Shown: positions 1 through 7,226, counted from the stretch's first letter. The stretch is DNA of 7,282 nucleotides from Kiritimatiellia bacterium (GCA_017547265.1 JAFYQC010000234.1:1-7282), one strand, 5' to 3'. The notes: generated by a model not told the origin, from the letters alone. Translations and numbers: made by a program.

Positions 1-416
1 CCCGTAAGATAGCTACCCTGTGCGTCAAAGTAGTAGAAGCAGTTGCAGAACGGATTAACGGCCAGCGCTGCGAGGTTAAATGCCAGAAGCGCATGCCCAT
101 ACCACATGAGCGTCCTCGCCGCCCATTTGCCAAAACCGAGGTAGTTGGTGGCAAAACGGCTCCACATAAAGACAAAGGCGACGAGAGAGAGGAAGAAAAA
201 AGCCGTCTCAACATACAGGACACGCGTCCAGCCAAGCCCGGCAAGCACGCCCCATATCGCATCCGTGACATAGTATGCAAGGACTCCGAACAGAAAGCCG
301 CGGTAGCGCATGCCGCGCACGGTTGCCACCCCTCGACCGGCCATCAGGTCGAAGTTGATTATCAGGTGAATCGCTATCGCGACTGTGGAGAATATCGAAT
401 ACGTGTAGCCCTGCAT
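1..416 (-). CDS. Partial multi-pass membrane protein, N-terminal sensor-like domain (3' end beyond window)
   Basis: An open frame starts at ATG 416-414 and runs without a stop to the window edge, giving 138 complete codons. It begins two bases after the TGA of the permease-kinase gene, with an AAAGGAA-type ribosome site inside that gene's end, so it is the next gene of the operon. The product is strongly hydrophobic with aromatic-rich helices near residues 8-22, 40-60, 68-86 and 102-120, joined by short loops. A short hydrophilic segment containing YYFDAQGSY follows (residues 128-136). From memory, this layout resembles membrane modules placed ahead of GGDEF or histidine-kinase domains in gut bacteria, and its place beside phosphorelay genes fits a second sensor. 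No catalytic domain is visible because the gene is cut off, so its output is unknown. It could also be a plain membrane protein. Confidence 0.8.
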   Translation of the reverse strand, partial: MQGYTYSIFSTVAIAIHLIINFDLMAGRGVATVRGMRYRGFLFGVLAYYVTDAIWGVLAGLGWTRVLYVETAFFFLSLVAFVFMWSRFATNYLGFGKWAARTLMWYGHALLAFNLAALAVNPFCNCFYYFDAQGSYLT

Positions 417-418
417 GT

Positions 419-3370
419 TCAGCCATTCCTTTCTGCAAGACCTGCGAGGATGGGCCCAAGAGTGCCGACGGTGACGGGCTTCAGTATAATGCTGTCAAAG
501 CCCTTTTCTGCATAGGTCTCCTGAAGTTCGACATCGGCGGTTATGACGTGTACCGGCGTATGCGAGAGCGTCGCATCGGCGCGGATTGCCTTCGCAAGCC
601 CCTCGCCGTCCAGCTCGGGCATCCACATGTCGGTGAGAACGGCGTCGATCTTCGGCGCGTCAGGGTTCTTGAGCCGCGCCAGCGCCTCTCGCCCGTCTGC
701 CGCCGTCTCGACCTCGAAGCCACCGACGCGCTTCACGAGCGCCTTGAGAACTGCCAAGTTCATCTTCTGGTCGTCGACGAGGAGAAGGCGGGGATGAGCG
801 AGTTGGAGTTCAGAGTTGGAGTTGGAGGAAGAGTGGTGGTTGGAGTTTTGAGTTGGAGAATGGAATTTTCCATCCTTTCTCGAACTCGAACTCTGAACTC
901 CAACTTCTCTCGAACTCCAACTATTTTCTCCAACTTCACCTGTTACCACCTTCACCTTCGGCAGCGTTATCCAGAACGTCGAACCCTTGCCGAGCTCCGA
1001 GTCAAACGTCATCGTCCCGCCCATCATCTCGGCAAACTGCCGGCATACGGCGAGACCAAGGCCTGTGCCGCCGTTGCGCGACATCTTCGACGCCGTCTGC
1101 ATGTATGGCGAGTCGATTTTCTGCTTGTCCTCATCGCTTATACCGACGCCTGTGTCCTCGATCTCGATGACAAGCCGTCCAGTATCGCCGTCTGTGTCGC
1201 GGTCAAAGTGCCCGCGAACCTCGACAAAGCCCTTCTCCGTGAACTTGACGGCGTTCGATACAAGGTTTACAACGGCATGGCGCAGCAATAGCGGATCGAC
1301 GAGCAGGAGCGGCATCTCGCCTATCGCCGCGCGGATTTCGACGCCATCCTTCGGGAAGCCAATGCGGAACGACTCCTCCACTTCGCGCAAGAGGGCGTGG
1401 CAGTCCGTCGGCAGGGGATGAAGATCGGCCTTCCCCGACTCGCGTCGCGAGAGGTCGAGAATGTCGTTCACCAAGGAGAGCAACGACTTGCTGCTCGTGA
1501 GGATGGAACTCACTGCCTCGTCTGCCTCCTCCTTCGTCCTGAAACCGAGCTTGAGCATCTGCGAAAAGCCGACGATGGCGTTAAGCGGCGTCCTGATGTC
1601 GTGGCTGATCGTCGAGAAGAAGTAGCTCTTGGCCTTCGCGGCCTCCTTTTCGCGCCGAGATATGACCGAGTAGATGCTGTACATGAGCGCGAGGGTAATC
1701 AGCACGACCGCGATTTGGATCAGGTTGTAGCGAGTGAGCTCCGCGTTGACCCAATCCTCCTGGTTTTTGAGGAACGACTCGGTCGCCCTTTCCTCTTCGT
1801 TGAGACTTCCGTCGTCGTCCATCGGCGCATAACGCTCGCTAATCTGGTCTACCACAATGTCGGTCAGAAGACGCGTCTTCTGGCGGTTCCACAGGTGGCC
1901 GGAGACGAAGATGAACAAGAGCAGCACCACCCACGCAACGGTGGTAGTGCCGAGCCGTCCATGGCGGTCGCGGTTGAATACGCCACGGAACACGATGATC
2001 CCGATAACGCTCCACGCAGAGAGGATGAAGTACGACTCCGTCGTGAGTGCGTCGACAACCCAGAAATTCGGCACGAGGAAGTAGACCAGAAAGGCGGCGG
2101 ACACTACGACGCCCGCTACGCCAGTCGCCATCACCCAGCGGCGCCTTTCCTTCCGCGCCACCATGATCGTGCAGAACGAGACGTACCCGTAGGCGATACT
2201 CGCGCCAACAGTCGTGACATCGACAACCCAGCCGACAGCCGTACGACCCACAAGCGGAATAAAGCACGAGACTGCGATTATGGCGAGAATCGCGTTGCGA
2301 GGGCTGCCATCGTGGTCAAGCCGGCCAAACGCCCGCCATAGAAGCCCGTCGCGCGACATTGCATACAGGAGACGGCTTGCAGCGACAATATGCCCTATGA
2401 GCCCCGTAACTATTGCGGCAATGGTCGTGACACAAAGAATGACAAGCCCCGCACCGCCAATGGACTTTTCGACGGCATAGAACACCGGCAACGTCTCAAG
2501 GCCGTCAAATATGCCCCGAGCCGCCATGTAGTCGCGCCAGTTGGCGAAACCCGGCGGATGTACTGACGCCGCGACAAGCGTAAGTGCTGCGTATGCCGCA
2601 GTAGCCGCAACAAGCGAAATCACGATGATGCGAACCGTCCGCCAGCGCGGGAAGGCGAACTCCTCCGCCGAATGGGAGACCGACTCAAAGCCGACAAACG
2701 CCCAAGGCGCAAGCGCCACCACTGCAATGACCTGGAGAAGCGGGGGCTTCCCTTCCGCAAAAGCGGGGGCGAAGCTCGCAAGCCCGCCCTGGTGCTTCAC
2801 GAGAACGGCGGCGACACACACCGCGATGCCGACACCGAGCACGAGCGCAAAGAAGGTCTGGACACGCGCGGCAAAGCGCTTGCCGCCAAGGAACACACCG
2901 CCTATCAGAAGAAGCGCCACGACTGAAAGCAGTATCTCGCCTGCATAGACGTCGTAGCCGGATATCTCGTACTTAAAGCCGAAACTGAAGAACCCGCCGA
3001 GAAGATGTCGGCCTATGAGCGCGAGCGCGGTGGCGTTGGCCCAGGCAATGGCAACGTAGGTGAGAATCAAGAACCAGCCGCAGATGTAGCCGTGATCTCC
3101 GCCGCACACCTTCTTCACGTAACCGTAAGCACCGCCCGCCTCGGGGAAATTCTGGATGAGGTAGTGGTAGTTGCGGCCAATGAGAAACATGACGGCCGCA
3201 CCTACACCAAGGCCTATAAGCGTGCCAAGCGGCCCCGCGACAGGCAGGAACGCCGTTCCCGGCATGACGAACGCACCCCAGCCGACTGCGCAGCCGAATG
3301 CAAGCGACACGGCACCACACGTCGAGAGATACGGACTAAGTCTGCCAGACTTTTCGTCGAAAGAACGCAC
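419..3370 (-). CDS. APC-family permease fused to hybrid histidine kinase (permease-HisKA-HATPase-REC)
   Basis: This 983-residue protein joins a transporter to a sensor kinase. Residues about 15-465 form a 12-helix amino acid-polyamine-organocation permease: TM1 carries the broken-helix motif GCAVGWGAFVMP (26-37) and TM6 carries FVGFESVSHSAEE (225-237), both typical of the family. A 13th helix (about 476-491), a polar loop (492-550) and a 14th helix (about 551-570) follow; with a cytoplasmic N-terminus this puts the loop outside and the kinase inside. The HisKA H-box FFSTISHDIRTPLN has its phosphorylatable His at 590. The N-box NLVSNAVKF starts at 702, G1 DTGVGIS at 739 and G2 GGTGLGL at 767. 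A Ser/Asn-rich linker (about 812-857) leads to a C-terminal receiver with acidic pair D866/D867, phospho-acceptor D914, T944 and K964. All catalytic residues look intact. The GTG start directly follows the upstream TAG and has a strong GGAGG site. The likely role is sensing, perhaps uptake, of an amino-acid-like ligand; the ligand is unknown. Confidence 0.95.
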   Translation of the reverse strand: MRSFDEKSGRLSPYLSTCGAVSLAFGCAVGWGAFVMPGTAFLPVAGPLGTLIGLGVGAAVMFLIGRNYHYLIQNFPEAGGAYGYVKKVCGGDHGYICGWFLILTYVAIAWANATALALIGRHLLGGFFSFGFKYEISGYDVYAGEILLSVVALLLIGGVFLGGKRFAARVQTFFALVLGVGIAVCVAAVLVKHQGGLASFAPAFAEGKPPLLQVIAVVALAPWAFVGFESVSHSAEEFAFPRWRTVRIIVISLVAATAAYAALTLVAASVHPPGFANWRDYMAARGIFDGLETLPVFYAVEKSIGGAGLVILCVTTIAAIVTGLIGHIVAASRLLYAMSRDGLLWRAFGRLDHDGSPRNAILAIIAVSCFIPLVGRTAVGWVVDVTTVGASIAYGYVSFCTIMVARKERRRWVMATGVAGVVVSAAFLVYFLVPNFWVVDALTTESYFILSAWSVIGIIVFRGVFNRDRHGRLGTTTVAWVVLLLFIFVSGHLWNRQKTRLLTDIVVDQISERYAPMDDDGSLNEEERATESFLKNQEDWVNAELTRYNLIQIAVVLITLALMYSIYSVISRREKEAAKAKSYFFSTISHDIRTPLNAIVGFSQMLKLGFRTKEEADEAVSSILTSSKSLLSLVNDILDLSRRESGKADLHPLPTDCHALLREVEESFRIGFPKDGVEIRAAIGEMPLLLVDPLLLRHAVVNLVSNAVKFTEKGFVEVRGHFDRDTDGDTGRLVIEIEDTGVGISDEDKQKIDSPYMQTASKMSRNGGTGLGLAVCRQFAEMMGGTMTFDSELGKGSTFWITLPKVKVVTGEVGENSWSSREVGVQSSSSRKDGKFHSPTQNSNHHSSSNSNSELQLAHPRLLLVDDQKMNLAVLKALVKRVGGFEVETAADGREALARLKNPDAPKIDAVLTDMWMPELDGEGLAKAIRADATLSHTPVHVITADVELQETYAEKGFDSIILKPVTVGTLGPILAGLAERNG
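801..934. repeat. Intragenic inverted repeat built from the 7-base word GTTGGAG
   Basis: Arms 801-827 and 879-905 are reverse complements at 25 of 27 positions, separated by 51 bases. A smaller perfect hairpin lies inside the loop (six base pairs, 860-865 with 868-873). The word GTTGGAG occurs five times on the plus strand (802, 815, 821, 839, 852) and three times on the minus strand (898-904, 915-921, 928-934); some near-copies read GTTCGAG. The whole block lies in frame within the kinase-receiver linker of the permease-kinase gene (residues about 812-857) and gives that linker its Ser/Asn-rich composition. The mRNA could fold into a long hairpin here. It may be an in-frame palindromic insertion or a locally expanded repeat. 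Confidence 0.85.
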
Positions 3371-4300
3371 CTACCCCCTCCTGCCGTACGAACGCCCGCG
3401 AAGAAAATGCCACAGCGAACGAAGCCAGCCGAGGCCGACGGGGATCTGCCGCGCAAGCCCAGGCTCCTCAAGGTCCACCCATGTGCCAGTCTCGGCGTCG
3501 ATTACACGACGCCCAGCTACGATCTTGCCATCAAGGTCAAGCCCTTTGCCTATGAACGTGTTGCAGCAGACGACGGTGCGGCGGAGCATGGCTCCTTCGC
3601 TTATGTACGAACCGCTGTCCACGACGACATCGCCTTCGAGCCGTACGTTTCTTGCGAACCAAGTGTTGTCCTGAAGAAGCACAGGCGGCTTGACCTCGGT
3701 GCCGTGCTCAATGACTACGTTTCTCCCGATATGAACGTCTCGCTCTGACGAATACCCAGGTATCGTGAACTTCTCGGGATGACGGAGAACGACGAAGTTC
3801 AGCTCGTGCCACGCCTTTGCACTTCTTATGACTAGGCCATGCGGGACGACTCGCATCCATCGCCCGCCCTCGCGTCTGTAGACTCCGGCGGGAGTTTCGG
3901 CGCACTCCCCGTCGGAGAGAGGCTCCAACGAAACGTCAGCCGCCGTATGCGTCGATATCGCAAGACCCCAGACTACGACGAGCCCATCCGTGATGCTGCC
4001 GGTCAGCGGACTTGAATAGCCATCTATGTCATTGAGCCCTTTCGGAAGATCCCCTTCGCCTTTCATGTAGAACACCGGCACGCCCGTCCGAGTCATGTCG
4101 CCGAATTCGTCTGCAAGCCGCTCAGAAAAGCACCAGTCGAGGATCTCCGTAAACATCACGCCGAATTTCTGCGCGCGCTCTATCGCGTAGTCTATTGCGC
4201 GCCTCCCGGCAACAGGCAGTTCCGCAGGGCTCATGCCGGGAAGCATATCCTTGACCCATTCCGTGTCAAGAGTGGCGGGCACGAACAGTATGTTGTCCAT
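3371..4300 (-). CDS. Left-handed beta-helix protein with degenerate nucleotidyltransferase-like N-terminus
   Basis: The product has 309 residues. Residues about 186-265 show hexapeptide-like turns (VHIGRNVVIEHGTEV, VVVDSGSYISEGAML, NTFIGKGLDLDGKIVAG), as in the left-handed beta-helix of sugar nucleotidyltransferases and acyltransferases such as GlmU. The N-terminus contains LPVAGRRAIDYAIERAQKFGV (residues 28-48), which resembles the segment after the nucleotide-binding loop of NDP-sugar pyrophosphorylases. However, the G-x-G-T-R-type loop expected before it is absent; the protein opens MDNILFVPATLDTEW instead. It may therefore be a regulatory or scaffold relative, or a sugar acyl/nucleotidyl enzyme with unusual chemistry. 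Its ATG overlaps the TGA of the sugar transferase gene by one base (TGATG), so translation is probably coupled; an AAGGGGG site sits seven bases upstream. Its neighbour suggests a role in surface glycan synthesis. The fold is fairly clear, the activity is not. Confidence 0.85.
   Translation of the reverse strand: MDNILFVPATLDTEWVKDMLPGMSPAELPVAGRRAIDYAIERAQKFGVMFTEILDWCFSERLADEFGDMTRTGVPVFYMKGEGDLPKGLNDIDGYSSPLTGSITDGLVVVWGLAISTHTAADVSLEPLSDGECAETPAGVYRREGGRWMRVVPHGLVIRSAKAWHELNFVVLRHPEKFTIPGYSSERDVHIGRNVVIEHGTEVKPPVLLQDNTWFARNVRLEGDVVVDSGSYISEGAMLRRTVVCCNTFIGKGLDLDGKIVAGRRVIDAETGTWVDLEEPGLARQIPVGLGWLRSLWHFLRGRSYGRRG
3377..3381 (-). promoter_or_regulatory. Strong ribosome-binding site GGAGG supporting a GTG start
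   Basis: GGAGG at 3381-3377 (minus strand) lies six bases before GTG 3370-3368, inside the last codons of the upstream gene. This optimal spacing supports the GTG as the true start of the permease-kinase, even though the gene begins on the very base after the preceding TAG stop. Confidence 0.8.
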
Positions 4301-5028
4301 CAGTACGCCCCCTTACCCCCTATTATCGCGGGGATGGTCTTGAGAAGTATCTTGATGTCCTTCCAGACCCCCGGCGCAAGGATGTACTCCTTGTCGAGGC
4401 GAACCTGCTCGTTGAAAGGAATCTCGCTCCTGCCCTTGATCTGCCATAGGCACGTAATCCCCGGAATCACGTCTAGGCGTTTGCGGTCTTCGAGGGTGTA
4501 TTCGGCAACCTCGGAGGGCACTGGCGGACGCGGCCCCACGAGACTCATGTCGCCAATGAACACATTCCAGAGCTGCGGCAGCTCGTCAAGACTCGTGCGT
4601 CTAATGAACTTGCCGACTTTCGTGATTCGCGGATCGTCCTTCATCTTGAAGATGACGCCGTCCTTCGACTCGTTCTTGGCAAGAAGCGCGGCTTTCTGCG
4701 CCTCTGCGTCGACACGCATGCTCCTGAACTTGTAGAACTTGAAATGCCTGCCGTAACGCCCTACGCGCACCTGGCTGAAAATGACGGGGCCTGGGCTTGT
4801 GAACTTCACGGCGGCCGCTATCGTAAGGAACACCGGCGACAGCAGGATCATCCCGAAAAGGCTTCCGAAGACATCTATCGCCCTTTTCGCCGCGTAGGAA
4901 AACCAGACAGTGGCCTTCCAGGCGCGGAGCCTCATGCTCTTGCGCCTGTTGCCGCGCCCTCGCGAGGCGAGTTCGTCAATAAGCTGGCCTAAATCGGCGT
5001 CCTTTGTACGCTCCAGAAAACTTTCCAT
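4300..5028 (-). CDS. Polyprenyl-phosphate sugar-1-phosphate transferase (bacterial sugar transferase family)
   Basis: This 242-residue enzyme should move a sugar-1-phosphate from an NDP-sugar to undecaprenyl phosphate at the inner face of the membrane, the first step of exopolysaccharide or O-antigen repeat assembly. A basic leader (residues 23-38) precedes the re-entrant membrane helix around AIDVFGSLFGMILLSPVF (50-67). Then come the family motifs SPGPVIFSQVRVGR (78-91), FYKFRSM (98-104), RRTSLDELPQLWNV with the likely catalytic Asp-Glu pair D148/E149, SLVGPRPP (162-169) and PGITCLWQIKGR (189-200). It is the short, PglC-like form and lacks the four-helix N-terminal region of WbaP/WcaJ proteins. 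The frame stays open upstream to 5337, but that part overlaps the HPt gene and lacks family character, so ATG 5028 is the likely start, eight bases after the HPt stop. Its ribosome site is weak, which suggests coupling to HPt translation. The sugar substrate cannot be told. Confidence 0.95.
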   Translation of the reverse strand: MESFLERTKDADLGQLIDELASRGRGNRRKSMRLRAWKATVWFSYAAKRAIDVFGSLFGMILLSPVFLTIAAAVKFTSPGPVIFSQVRVGRYGRHFKFYKFRSMRVDAEAQKAALLAKNESKDGVIFKMKDDPRITKVGKFIRRTSLDELPQLWNVFIGDMSLVGPRPPVPSEVAEYTLEDRKRLDVIPGITCLWQIKGRSEIPFNEQVRLDKEYILAPGVWKDIKILLKTIPAIIGGKGAY

Positions 5029-5036
5029 CGCCGGGC

Positions 5037-5345
5037 CTACAGAACCTTCGAAAGCTCCTTGATCTTTTCGAGGAGCGAAGCGGAGAGCGCAACGTCGGCA
5101 AGGGCGGCGGCTTTCCGAAGCGCAATCGCGGTGTCGGCCATCTCCTGGTCGCCCGCTGCAAGTGCATTGCCCTTGATGGTGTGCGCCGTCCGGTCGAGTT
5201 TTGTCCAGTCGGTCGCCGCGAGTGCAGACTCGGCCTCGCCTATCTTCACCCCGATAGACGAGACGTATTCGTTGTATATCTCCGACACCAAGTCGGCATC
5301 GCCGCCAAACTGCTCGTCGAGATACTTCTTGCAGCACTCCTTCAT
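5037..5345 (-). CDS. Stand-alone HPt (histidine phosphotransfer) protein
   Basis: This small all-helical protein of 102 residues carries the HPt signature DRTAHTIKGNALAAG (residues 51-65), in which His55 would accept and pass on phosphate, with Lys58 and Gly59 of the usual H-x-x-K-G pattern. HPt proteins carry phosphoryl groups between the receiver of a hybrid kinase and a final response regulator. Both partners are encoded in this same operon (the receiver at the C-terminus of the permease-kinase, and the REC-phosphatase just upstream), so its role as the middle of a relay is a strong inference. A good AAGGAG site lies about seven bases before ATG 5345, and the gap to the upstream stop is 24 bases. 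Two adjacent cysteines near the N-terminus (Cys4-Cys5) are of unknown meaning. Confidence 0.93.
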   Translation of the reverse strand: MKECCKKYLDEQFGGDADLVSEIYNEYVSSIGVKIGEAESALAATDWTKLDRTAHTIKGNALAAGDQEMADTAIALRKAAALADVALSASLLEKIKELSKVL

Positions 5346-5369
5346 TTCAACTTCTCCTTGGCTTTTGCA

Positions 5370-7028
5370 TTATTTTACAGTGGGTGGGATTTTCCCAAAA
5401 AGCGGTATGTGGTAAGTTGTCTCGTTCATGTTCATGTAGCGATTGCGCTCCACGCCATCGCACAGCTCCCGCACCATGAGGCGCCCGCGCCCGCGCCCGC
5501 TCCCGTTCTGGTTCGCCTTCTCGAACGCGGTCGCGGTGTCTCCCGCCACGACCTCTATGCTCGGCTCCTCGGAGCCTGTCTCCCAGACAGTGAGCACGGC
5601 GTTGTCACGAACCCTCTTAAGCCTTATCGACGCCACCTCGCGCAGGCGATCGCGGTCGTCGAATCCGTGGTCGTGCACGTTCATGAGCTTCTCCTCGAAC
5701 ACGAGCTGGACGCGAGTGATGCCATCGTCCGGCCAGCCTTCGTCGCGGCACCACTTTGCGATCTCCTGCGACTCCGCGTCGATCTCGTCCGCAAGCACGC
5801 GGAACGTCGACTCGTAGGAACCCTTCACCCACGTGCGCGCGCCAAAGGTGACAAGCGTTACGTCGTCCTGGAACTTCTCGTAGCCGAAGTCCGACAGCGC
5901 CTTGACGAACTTCGGAAGCATCGACATGAGCGAGCTGTCGCGCCTTGCCGACATGGCGAGCTCACGGCGGATCTTCTGCGAAAACGGCTGCGGCAGCCGC
6001 TCCTCGCCGGCTGCGTCGCGCGAAATGTCGAAAAGACCGTCGGTGTAGGCGATGCATATCGCCTCGCGCGACAGGCTTGTCTCCACTACGTCTTTAGGAG
6101 AGTAGATCGTGTCGTGGAAGAGCCCGATCGGAACCCCGCCCCTCTTCTCAGGATTTACCGGAAGGTCATCCCCGTTCTCGACGACGATCAGGTCTGGCGC
6201 GCCGCAGGATATCCACTGCACCAAGCCGAGAAGCGGACGATGGATGCAGATCAGCACGGTCATGTACGAAACATCCGCAAGGTTCGCCCGGAAAAACGAC
6301 TGGATCATGTTCGCGATCGTGTCGGGAGACATCAGGGGCGCGCCCTCAATGTGGAGGAGGTTCTTGAGGAAGGACTGCACGGCGGTCATCGCAAGCGCCG
6401 CGCTCGTGCCGTGCCCCTGAATGTCCCCGAGGATGTAAAGATAGCTGCCGGTGCCGAAGCGAATCGCCTCGACGAGGTCGCCGCTCACGATGTCGGCCGG
6501 ACGCCAGTACGTCGAGTAGAACCCGCGAGGCGTCTGGATCGCCCTAATCGGCAGAAGGCTCCTCTGGATGTGCGCGGCGAGCTCGAGCGATTTGCGATCC
6601 TCGTCCATCTTGTTTTCGATGAACATCTCGACACGATGCGACGCAATGACCTGCCGGACGCGCTTCAACAGCGTCTCGGTGGCAACGGCCTTGGGGAGGT
6701 AGTAGCTTATGGCATCGTCCATAATGCGCTTCAAGAACCCGCCGCCCTCCTCTGGGTCGAGCGCCGTCAGGAAAAACATCGGAATCTTCGGGGCAATGCC
6801 GCGCACGACGTCGCGGAACATGAACCCGTCCATTTCGCCCATCATGATGTCGGTGATAATGGCGCTGAACGAGGTCGGCGCCTTCTTCAGCTCCGCAACG
6901 GCTTCCTCGACCGTCGCAGCCGCGACAGGGACGTAGCCGACCTTCCTCAGCTTCGCACCAAGAGTCAGCCGTATCAGCTTCTCGTCGTCGACGACTAGTA
7001 TCTTGATCTCATATCGGCTATCTGCCAT
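5370..7028 (-). CDS. Response regulator with PP2C/SpoIIE phosphatase and RsbW-like ATPase domains
   Basis: The product has 552 residues and three domains. The receiver (about 8-130) has acidic residues D14/D15, phospho-acceptor D60, T88 and K113. A linker helix (about 131-150) leads to a PP2C/SpoIIE-type Ser/Thr phosphatase (about 150-396) with AAHIQRSLLP, VSGDL (D184), GDIQGHG (D202), AYTDGLFD (D330) and QDDVTLV (D388/D389); all metal-binding aspartates are present. The C-terminus (about 405-542) resembles the RsbW-type HATPase of anti-sigma kinases, with N-box FEEKLMNVHDHG (444-455) and the glycine-rich GRGRGRLMVREL (511-522). Its G1 box is degenerate (WETGSEEPS). Relatives act in partner switching on STAS-domain antagonists and sigma factors; no such partner is in the window. 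It is the first gene of the operon: a GAGGGTG site lies just before ATG 7028 and a promoter about 60 bases upstream. It is the likely output of the relay. Confidence 0.95.
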   Translation of the reverse strand: MADSRYEIKILVVDDEKLIRLTLGAKLRKVGYVPVAAATVEEAVAELKKAPTSFSAIITDIMMGEMDGFMFRDVVRGIAPKIPMFFLTALDPEEGGGFLKRIMDDAISYYLPKAVATETLLKRVRQVIASHRVEMFIENKMDEDRKSLELAAHIQRSLLPIRAIQTPRGFYSTYWRPADIVSGDLVEAIRFGTGSYLYILGDIQGHGTSAALAMTAVQSFLKNLLHIEGAPLMSPDTIANMIQSFFRANLADVSYMTVLICIHRPLLGLVQWISCGAPDLIVVENGDDLPVNPEKRGGVPIGLFHDTIYSPKDVVETSLSREAICIAYTDGLFDISRDAAGEERLPQPFSQKIRRELAMSARRDSSLMSMLPKFVKALSDFGYEKFQDDVTLVTFGARTWVKGSYESTFRVLADEIDAESQEIAKWCRDEGWPDDGITRVQLVFEEKLMNVHDHGFDDRDRLREVASIRLKRVRDNAVLTVWETGSEEPSIEVVAGDTATAFEKANQNGSGRGRGRLMVRELCDGVERNRYMNMNETTYHIPLFGKIPPTVK

Positions 7029-7087
7029 GTTTCACCCTCTGCAATTCAGGTTGCATCCCCCACGAACACATCCTCACTTTTGTACAA

Positions 7088-7116
7088 ATTATAGCACAAA
7101 CGATTCATACCTTCAA
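7088..7116 (-). promoter_or_regulatory. Sigma-70-type promoter of the operon
   Basis: Reading the minus strand, TTGAAG (7116-7111) and a perfect TATAAT (7093-7088) are separated by exactly 17 bases, and TGC directly before TATAAT makes it an extended -10. Transcription should start near 7081, leaving a leader of about 50 bases before ATG 7028. No other promoter of this quality was seen, and the short gaps between genes suggest all six genes are read from it. Confidence 0.8.
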
Positions 7117-7146
7117 CCAGTAAAGATACATGTCGTTGATAGCGCA

Positions 7147-7226
7147 GTTTGCCATAATAACGGACACTCTCAACAAAGGCGGGCAAGGCTTCGGACGACC
7201 CCGTTTGCCAAATACTGGACACTATG
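7147..7226 (+). repeat. Pair of imperfect direct repeats, possible transposase-binding sites
   Basis: Two copies of the pattern GTTTGCCA-(5 to 7 bases)-GGACACT occur at 7147-7168 and 7203-7223. The outer parts GTTTGCCA and GGACACT are identical; the AT-rich middle differs by one base in length. They lie just ahead of a rightward ORF start, as repeated binding sites do at the ends of many insertion sequences. They could instead be operator sites for a regulator acting on the operon promoter, about 30 bases away. I found no inverted partner in the window, and the left boundary of any element cannot be set. Confidence 0.6.

Noticed and set aside
93..515. A 140-codon plus-strand open frame at the left end
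   Set aside because: It lies opposite the partial membrane gene and the end of the receiver domain. The minus-strand reading gives coherent transmembrane helices and correct operon spacing.
801..934. Reading the large inverted repeat as a transcription terminator or CRISPR array
   Set aside because: It lies inside an open frame that continues into an intact receiver domain and is not followed by a T-run. The repeats are short, overlapping and on both strands, without regular spacers.
1397..2341. A 314-codon plus-strand open frame opposite the permease-kinase gene
   Set aside because: It is a low-complexity, charged mirror of the membrane and kinase coding sequence, with no domain and no clear ribosome site or promoter.
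5029..5337. Upstream extension of the sugar transferase to an ATG at 5337
   Set aside because: It would overlap the HPt gene almost completely, and the added 103 residues are Arg/Cys-rich without family resemblance. ATG 5028 gives a normal short transferase.
5004..6998. A 664-codon plus-strand open frame opposite the REC-phosphatase gene
   Set aside because: It is antisense to a gene with intact receiver, PP2C and ATPase motifs. Its product is rich in Arg, His and Val with no recognisable domain, as expected from the complementary strand of a GC-rich gene.
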